Positions 1 to 6,970 of a stretch of DNA of 15,000 nt are shown here, one piece after another. Position 1 is the stretch's first letter. Each line of letters starts with the position of its first letter. The notes under the pieces are model-generated. The model worked only from the letters and a program-made list of their open reading frames with translations, made no database searches and had not been told where the DNA came from. Origin of the DNA: Chromera velia (Eukaryota; Sar; Chromeraceae); contig JAHBMJ010001760.1 in the NCBI GenBank assembly GCA_018398765.1, positions 1 through 15,000 on the forward strand. Direction: 5' to 3'. The position numbers were made by a program, and so were the translations under genes.

Positions 1-11
1 GACTGGTGGGC

Positions 12-187
12 GTACGTCAATCGTGCAGTGATCATTTTTCTTGCTTTCCGGGGCCGTTCGCAAGCTTGCTTGCATCAGATGCGTGCACACACGTGGGCTG
101 GGATATTTCTGTTTTCTAGTACGTCAATCGTGCAGTTATCATTTTTCTTGCTTTCCGGGGCCGTTCGCAAGCTTGCTTACGTCAGAT
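12..187. repeat. Direct repeat, ~1.6 copies with 107-bp period
   Basis: Bases 12-80 and 119-187 are near-identical 69-bp copies (GTACGTCAATCGTGCAG ... CAGAT) differing at a few positions, separated by 38 unique bases. The array may extend beyond the left edge of the window, but this cannot be seen. Confidence 0.92.
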
Positions 188-1050
188 CCAATATACATGA
201 TCCATGCATGCAATCTTTTATAATGTTCCTATGGGATATGCCGTGGCCCCCAGGGGTGAGATAGGGTGAGAGCACTGAGAGGTGCGTCCATGATTGTGGT
301 ACATGCATGCAACAGGTTCCCCTTCACATATTAATATATGGTGCATGACAAAACCCTCAATCACGGTTGTTGGCTGCGCAAAGGCGTAACCGCAGTATCT
401 GTAAATGCCGTAAAGGGCCGGAGACGGCTGGACGGGCTTCAAGACGATTGAGAAGAATAAATAAGAAGAGCTCTACTATTAGATACGTTTGCTAATAAGA
501 AAATTAATGATGTACAAGGACTTCGCTAACACATGGTGTGAACGTGAATAAACGTGAAAGAGAAAATGACATTGTAACCGCAGTAATACATTACTGATAA
601 ATCTTTAACAACTTATTTTTGCTTTAAAAAAAAAAAATTATAGTGCTCCCCACTTAAATCTACTTACATTTTTATTTTTTATTCATGGAGTCAATATATA
701 GGTCTTTTACATACAGACACATATGCTGTAATGTTTCTTTCATTTACTTTCATTTATATTTTGGCCATTCTAGTAGTAGCATAGTAGCATATGTAGTAAC
801 CAAACATTATATTACATTATATACGCCTTCTATTATCAACTTGCTCTTTTAAATCATCTAGCTGTGACTAAGACTGTGAGCTAGTCTATAAAATATTTGA
901 ACACAACGTTATACAAGTCCCAAACTACACGTTTACTACGCTTGCTATATTAGTTGCTGTAGTTGATTGTCCACCGTCGGTCCCTTAGCAAACAGTATGT
1001 GCATAGCAGGACTGTCTTGGCTGTTGGAAGAGAACTAATCATACTAGAAC
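188..1050. other. AT-rich intergenic DNA, no gene seen
   Basis: The stretch has two TGCATGCA palindromes (205-212 and 304-311) and homopolymer A/T runs. Stop codons are dense in all frames after about 450. The short open frames before that have no recognisable domain. Confidence 0.6.
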
Positions 1051-1061
1051 ATTCCTATTGT

Positions 1062-1180
1062 GCTCGCTTACTCACTCACCAACATACTTAGTCACTAACT
1101 CACTGAGTCATTCTTGCTTTCTTCACTAATTCACTCACTCACTGTCTTACTTGCTCACTCACTTACTCCCTCATTTTCCC
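1062..1180. repeat. Imperfect ACTC/TCAC simple repeat
   Basis: A run of CACTCACTCACT-like tetranucleotides with substitutions forms the degenerate left flank of the satellite array. It has the same pyrimidine bias on the plus strand. Confidence 0.75.
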
Positions 1181-1199
1181 TGTCTCTCTTCGATCACTC

Positions 1200-2645
1200 A
1201 CCCACATGCCTAAAGTTAACGGCTTCCATTAACACTCTCACATCCACATGCCCGAACGGCTTTTGTTCACACACTCGCTCTCTCTGTCTCTCTTTGTTTA
1301 TTTCTATTTACCCACAGGCCCTAGTGGCTTGAAGTTCTGTTTATACATTGAGTCTCATTCCCTCTTAGTGACAGGCTGTCTCTATTCATTCAGGTACCCA
1401 CACGCCCATACAAATATCTTCTACTGACATGCTTGTACGAGTCCTTGTCCCTCTTTATTCACTCACACGCCTAACCGGCTCTTGTTTACCTAACCTGTTC
1501 ACACCGGTTCACACACTCGCTTTCTTTGTCTGTGTTCATACACTCACACCGTCGTAACGTCCCAAACGGCTTCTGTTTACACATTTGCTCTCCATGTCTC
1601 TCTTTATTATTCTTCATTGATTCACTGCATGAGGCCTAAGCGGCTTCCGTTTACACACTCGCTCTCCTTGTATCTCCTTGTCTCTCTTCATTCACCCATC
1701 CACCCAAATAGCTTCTGTTCACACACTTACTCTCCCTGTCTCTCTTAATTCATCAGTAGGCCTAAGCAGCTTCTGTTCACGTACTTGATATCTCTTTATT
1801 CATCTACAGGCCTAGCCATAGGCCCGAGCGGTTTTTGTTCAATGACATACAATTGATCCCTCTTCATTCATCTATGGGCCCGGGCCAAACGGCTCCTGTT
1901 CCTAGCTTTTGTTCATACACTCGTTCTCCTTGTCTCTCTTTCTTCGCCTGCACGCCCAACTGGCTTCTGTTCACACACTCGTTCTCCTTGTATCTCCTTG
2001 TCTCCCTTCATTCACCCACACGCCCAACCGGCTTCTGTTCACACACTCGCTCTCCTTGTATCTCCTTGTCTCCCTTCATTCACCCACACGCCCAAGTGGC
2101 TTCTGTTCACACACTCGCTCTCCTTGTATCTCCTTGCCTCCCTTCATTTACCCACATGTCCAAACGGCTTGTGTTCACACACTCGTTCTCCCTGTCTCTC
2201 TTCACTCATCCATAAACCTAAGTGGTTTCTGTATGTTTCTATTCACACACTTGATCTCTCTTCATTCATCCACAGGGCTAACCAGCGGCCCAAGCGACTT
2301 TTCTTCAATGATATACAATTAATCTCTCTTCATTCATCCACGGGCCCAAGCGGCTTCTGTTTACACACTCGTTCTCCTTGTCTCGCCCGCACGCCCAAAC
2401 GGCTTCTGTTTACAAACTTATACATACTCATAAATACGCTCGCTCTCTCCGTTTCTCTTCATTCATCCATCTACAGGCCTAAGCGGATTCTGTTACTGCA
2501 CACACTTCCTTTTCATGCCCCTCTTTCTCCATGCACTCGCACGCCCAAACATTCACCCACACACCCAAACAGCTTCTGTTCACAGACTTGCTTACTTAGC
2601 TTTATCCACAGGCCCAAACAGCTTCTGTTCACATCTTTCCCTCTT
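1200..2645. repeat. Degenerate ~68-bp satellite array
   Basis: The recurring core is GGCTTCTGTTCACACACTCG, followed by CTCTCCTTGT, TCTCTTCATTCA and CCCACACGCCCAA. The best copies start at 1962, 2030, 2098 and 2166, exactly 68 bp apart; other copies are 37-70 bp apart through internal deletions. A longer segment near 1830-1880 (TTCAATGACATACAATTGAT) recurs at about 2297-2347, suggesting a higher-order unit near 467 bp. The plus strand is strongly pyrimidine-rich, so several frames stay open by chance. I see no evidence that it is translated. Confidence 0.9.
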
Positions 2646-3925
2646 AAACTTGCCAAGCGTTGAACCCATACGCAGTGAGCCTCTCCACAACATTTCTTAT
2701 TTCAAAGCGAATACTACAGCATCCACAGTGACACACACTATATATAGACAGTATTTTGCGTCCCAAATCCTTATGTGGAGGTAGAAGGAAGTCGAGAAAC
2801 CAAGTGCTGAAGAACGATCAGAGGGGCCAAGTAGAGAGAAAGAAGATGGGCAAAAAGAGGTTCCTGCAGATCAAATTAACTGTTTTTCCTCTTTGTCAAG
2901 CGTACTCAGTCGTGGTGCAGCTTACTCCTGACTCTGTAAGGCGGCATGTCTTAACTTGCCACTGAGCTTGGTGGCATAGTCAAACAACGGAGCAATTTAG
3001 AACAGCTTCACTTAGACGGTGTGCTTTATTGCCTTCCTTGAAAACTACACAGATGATCGAATCTATATACAATTCCCCTCCATATATGTTTTTGCATGTG
3101 TACTGATACATCAAGGTTCGACAAAAGGTGCATGTTCGTTGCATGCCGGAAAGCGCGGGTCCCGAAAGGCAAATGTAACCCGATTTATTGGTAATTCGAC
3201 TTTTTTTTTCCATAGGTGCGGCTAAGGGCCTTAATAGATACTATGGCCGGGGGCCATGGCATTGCAGTCCATTAAGCACATTTAAGCACCCAATAGCACC
3301 CATGCATGCTCTTTCCGGGCCCAAAAAGAGGCCCCGAAAAGAAAAATCTTTCGAGCTATTTCGAGCTAAATTGCATGGGAGACGGCATGTCATGACGCTT
3401 ATATTGATTGAGGGCTTATATGGATTTTTGCTTGCAGCTTTTCCGGAATTTTCCAAAAACTGCTTCTCGCAATTGAATTGTCGACATTCCCGATCATTCC
3501 CCATCACTCGCATTCACTCCATTTCACTTCCCTGACAAACCTCACGTCTATAACTCAAGATAACGGAAGCGTCAATCCGTCTGAATTCTGCCGGGTCATC
3601 CTGCTTTCTCTTTTCACGTCCAGCTCATTTCTCAAGTGCGAGTCTCCTGTTACGTCTCCTTTTCCTGATCTCAAGACTAGTTTGCTTATCGGTCTGCTGC
3701 ACGACTCAAACTTGGAAAAGTTTAGGGAAAAGTCATTTCTAAACTCCATCTGCCACCCTGAAAAGGTCAGAGAGGAGGTGGCGGATGATCCGGTAGTTTG
3801 AGTGGTGGACTGATTATCTATTTCGCCAACTCGTGCTTGAGTTGAGTGCATTCCCATCACACGGTAAACGTGTCTCTTGGTGCTCTGCAGATCGGAGCAG
3901 AGAGCTCTTGCAAGCGAATTGAAAG
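2646..3925. other. Intergenic region upstream of the LRR gene
   Basis: No supported gene is present. It holds a TATATATAG at about 2730, TGCATGC at 3140-3146 and 3303-3309, and an imperfect GC-rich hairpin at 3311-3341. The acceptor-like TGCTCTGCAG ending at 3890 could close a 5' UTR intron of the LRR gene. Open frames on both strands (up to ~115 codons) overlap one another and show no domain or codon pattern that favours any one of them. No convincing TATA box lies close to 3926. Confidence 0.5.
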
Positions 3926-4054
3926 ATGAGTGAACACTCCGGTGTGGTCATAAGTGACGCGGAGAAGACGGATGCTGGACAAGCGGAGCACGAGTATAAA
4001 CGAAACATACATTGTCTGCTCCTGTTTCTCAAGCGTTTGGAGATCGATGCTGAG
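3926..4054 (+). CDS. LRR gene exon 1 (aa 1-43)
   Basis: The exon encodes 43 codons starting MSEHSGVV and ending in a hydrophobic/basic helix-like stretch (HCLLLFLKRLEID). The donor GAG|GTGAGC at 4054/4055 is close to consensus and phase 0. An acceptor-like CTCTGCAG ends at 3890, so the mRNA may begin with a separate 5' UTR exon. Coding cannot enter from upstream because TGA at 3920-3922 is in frame. Confidence 0.75.
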
Positions 4055-6854
4055 GTGAGCAGTTCTCTCTTTGCAGCTTCACTTTAGAGTGGCAGGAAAT
4101 AGGACATGGAGCAAAGTTCTTGGAGTTTTGAAAAAGTTTAATGACAACTGAATCCTGTTTTTGAGGGTGGGACTGGAAAGGTAGAAGACATCGGGATTTG
4201 ACCGTGGCGAAGAAGTCGATACAGAATTGATTTTCCATGTAAACTTCAGCGACGCTTGTTTTGTTGCGCTTTCCCTCTTCACCCTTTCCCTCCTCAGCCG
4301 CTCTCTGACCTCGCAAAGCAGAGGGATTCGTTTGGCTTGGCCTGGCTGAAAGCTTTTCTGTTCGTTAAGGTCAGCTGAAAAAAGTGAAATCGCCCCACCA
4401 GTGACTCAGGGACTTGCAGTCTCTAGGAAGGGAAGAAGAAGAGAGCGCGACAGTCAGACAGACAGACAGACAGACAGGAACGGATTGAGATCTACGACAA
4501 TCCGCCTTTTCTTCTCTCGGCCAATAGCGCCCTCTTTCCCAAATCGCTCCGGATTCCTGCGGGGGCGCTTCTTTCCATGCATACGTTTCCAGACGTACAG
4601 GTTCCAGATGCTTCTGCATGTGTCCTCATTCCAGGACCTGCCCTCCTCGATCCTGCATGCCGCTTTGTGTCACCATCAATGTCCTTCTCTCTCTCCAGCT
4701 AGGCTTATCGCAAACAAACGACGTGTCCTCCTTGGGACTCTCCATCTGCGCTTTGAATTCACTCATTTAGACGGAAACGCTTCTCCTCTCTCTGCAGATG
4801 TTGGCTCAGGACGAAATTTATGTGGAACCCCCGACGAGAATCAATCTTATCGGTACGTGAAACGTTCTTTAAAAGAGAGCTAGAGGCACTGAGAATATCC
4901 ACATTCCTTCCCAGTTCATTGGAGCGATGCGGAAGGAAGGAAGTCTCTCTCCATCCTATCGCCTCGAGCCCGACCTTTTCTGCATGGGTTCCTTCTGGTT
5001 TCCCTCAATCTTTTTCACTTGCTGCACTTCTTTTTCTCTCCTCTGTCTCTTGTTGTCGGGATCTGGATCGCGCTGGGTGTACCCTTTTCGCCTCTGCCTG
5101 TATCTCGTGGTTATCTTCACCCGTTTCCTATCGACAGACAGAGGTCATTCCGCTTTCTCGCTCTCTCCTGTTTCTCCCCCTTCTTCCTTTTGTTTCTCTG
5201 TCTGTCTGTCAGACACAAAGGAAGCGAAAAAGTAAAGTCAAGAAAAGACGATATGGTCTGTCTGTTGTTCTCTCATGCAGGGCCGAGTGGTGTGGGTGTT
5301 GAGAAACGCTTTCTGTTTGTGAACGCCCTCCCGCTCACCATCAAGCAGGTGACTCTCGGTGAGTCTCCCGCTCTCCTTGTGTCGGAGAGAATCTCTCTCG
5401 TGTACGCTTCGTCCATGTTTAAGTAACTTTACTCGATCGAGCGTGTCAGCCTGCCTACTCGTCTTCGTCTTGCTGGTTTCTTGACTCGCGAAGTAGTTGA
5501 AGAAGAGGGAAAGTGTAAGCGCGTCTGCGCTGGTGCGTGTGCACGATGCTTCCTTCCTTCGTTTTTTCTGTTTCTCAGACTGAGTTCAGATTTCGGATCA
5601 GCTAGCTGAGCGGTCTCGTAGCACAAGGGCGTCGATCACTCCTCTGGAGAGGCAAGACGTACGTACAGATGCTTGCCTCAAGCAGTCTGCATGTCTTCCT
5701 TTTCCCCTCCTTCGATCCCATGTTGTGCATACAAACAAAGTCTCTGCATGACACTGCATTCAGGTGAATGGGGTCATTCAAATTTGATTTGAGGTTGCAT
5801 GCAGACTCTCGGACTTTGGGGGGACGAGCGTTCGAGTTGCTTCTTGAGTATCTGATGGGACTGATGGAGCTTCAGATTGCGGCGGCACTGCCAGGGCCTG
5901 CAGAGAGCAAGACGGCCGCCTCGAGCGCTGCAGCCGCGGCGAAGAACCGCAGTGGGAAGCTACCTCAGAATGACGTGCAGAAACGGGAGATACCTGGAAT
6001 GAACGTCTTGTTTGCAGGTCAGTTGAAAAATCTGGTGGAAGGAGAATCAGCCGGGCTGAATTGGGAACCAAGAGAGCCCGTTCTGCCAGTCTCTCAGTTC
6101 CAAGCGGTCCTTCCATGTTTGGGGCTTTGGAAGAGTATAGGCTGATTTGGTGCGCTCTTGCATGTGTACGCAAGTGAGAGTGTGACCTTCTCTTCTCGGC
6201 ATTCTAACCGCGTATAATTCTTCGCTGCCTTGCCTTTTCTCTCTTTTCTTTTCCTTTCCTCTTCTTTCCTTCCCTCTTCTTTCCTTTCCTCTCTTTTCCT
6301 TTCCTCTCCTTTCTTTTCTTCTCCTTTCCTTCTTTCCCCTAGCTCCTTTCCTCTCCTTTCCTCTCGGTTCCTTTCCTTCCCTCTTCTCCTTTCCTTCTTT
6401 CCCCTAGCTCCTTTCCTCTCGCTTCCTTTCCTTCCCTCTCCTTTCCTTTCCTCTCCTTTTCTTCTTTCCCCTAGCTCCTATCCTCTCCTTTCCTTCCGTT
6501 CCTTTCCTTCCCTCTCCTTTCCTTTCTTCTCCTTTCCTTTCCTTTTCAATTCGCAGAAAACTCACTCGAACCGTCGGAGACTCCAGAGATTCTCGAACTC
6601 CTACTTCCATTGGTTGAGGGAATTTCGTTGAAGGGTACGTCGGTGCGGTGCATGTGTGTGGGTAGGTGGGTGCATGCATGGGTCCTTGGCTCAGTCAGGA
6701 TGTAAACGTGAGGGGCATGCAAGAGTCCAAGGATGGTAGGAAGATTTCTTTGATTCATTCATTCGCTTATTTCAAAGTTATTTGGCGATTCCTCAGAGAC
6801 AGGTGCGGAAGAGATCATCCAACGGGAAAAGAGTCTGGATACTCGGGTCCTCAG

Positions 6855-6925
<71 letters not shown>

Positions 6926-6938
6926 GTGTGTGTGGGTG

Positions 6939-6970
<32 letters not shown>

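Noticed and set aside
1835-2663. Open frames of 126-221 codons rich in HTRSP/SLHSS.
   Set aside because: They occur in all three plus-strand frames of the satellite and are explained by repeat composition.
3311-3341. GC-rich imperfect hairpin CTTTCCGGGCC...GGCCCCGAAAAG.
   Set aside because: It has about ten pairs with two mismatches and no following U-run or conserved context, so chance is a sufficient explanation.
3478-3860. Opposed ~100-codon frames upstream of the LRR gene.
   Set aside because: They overlap each other on opposite strands, have no domain, and the interval is probably 5' flank or UTR.
5768-5804. ATG at 5768 as the start of a separate small gene.
   Set aside because: The frame matches exon 4, and the GCATGCAG acceptor at 5804 joins it in phase to exon 3. 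The extra residues are intron sequence.
6230-6631. A 133-codon Phe/Leu/Ser frame.
   Set aside because: It is the translated homopyrimidine tract of intron 4 running into exon 5 in another frame.
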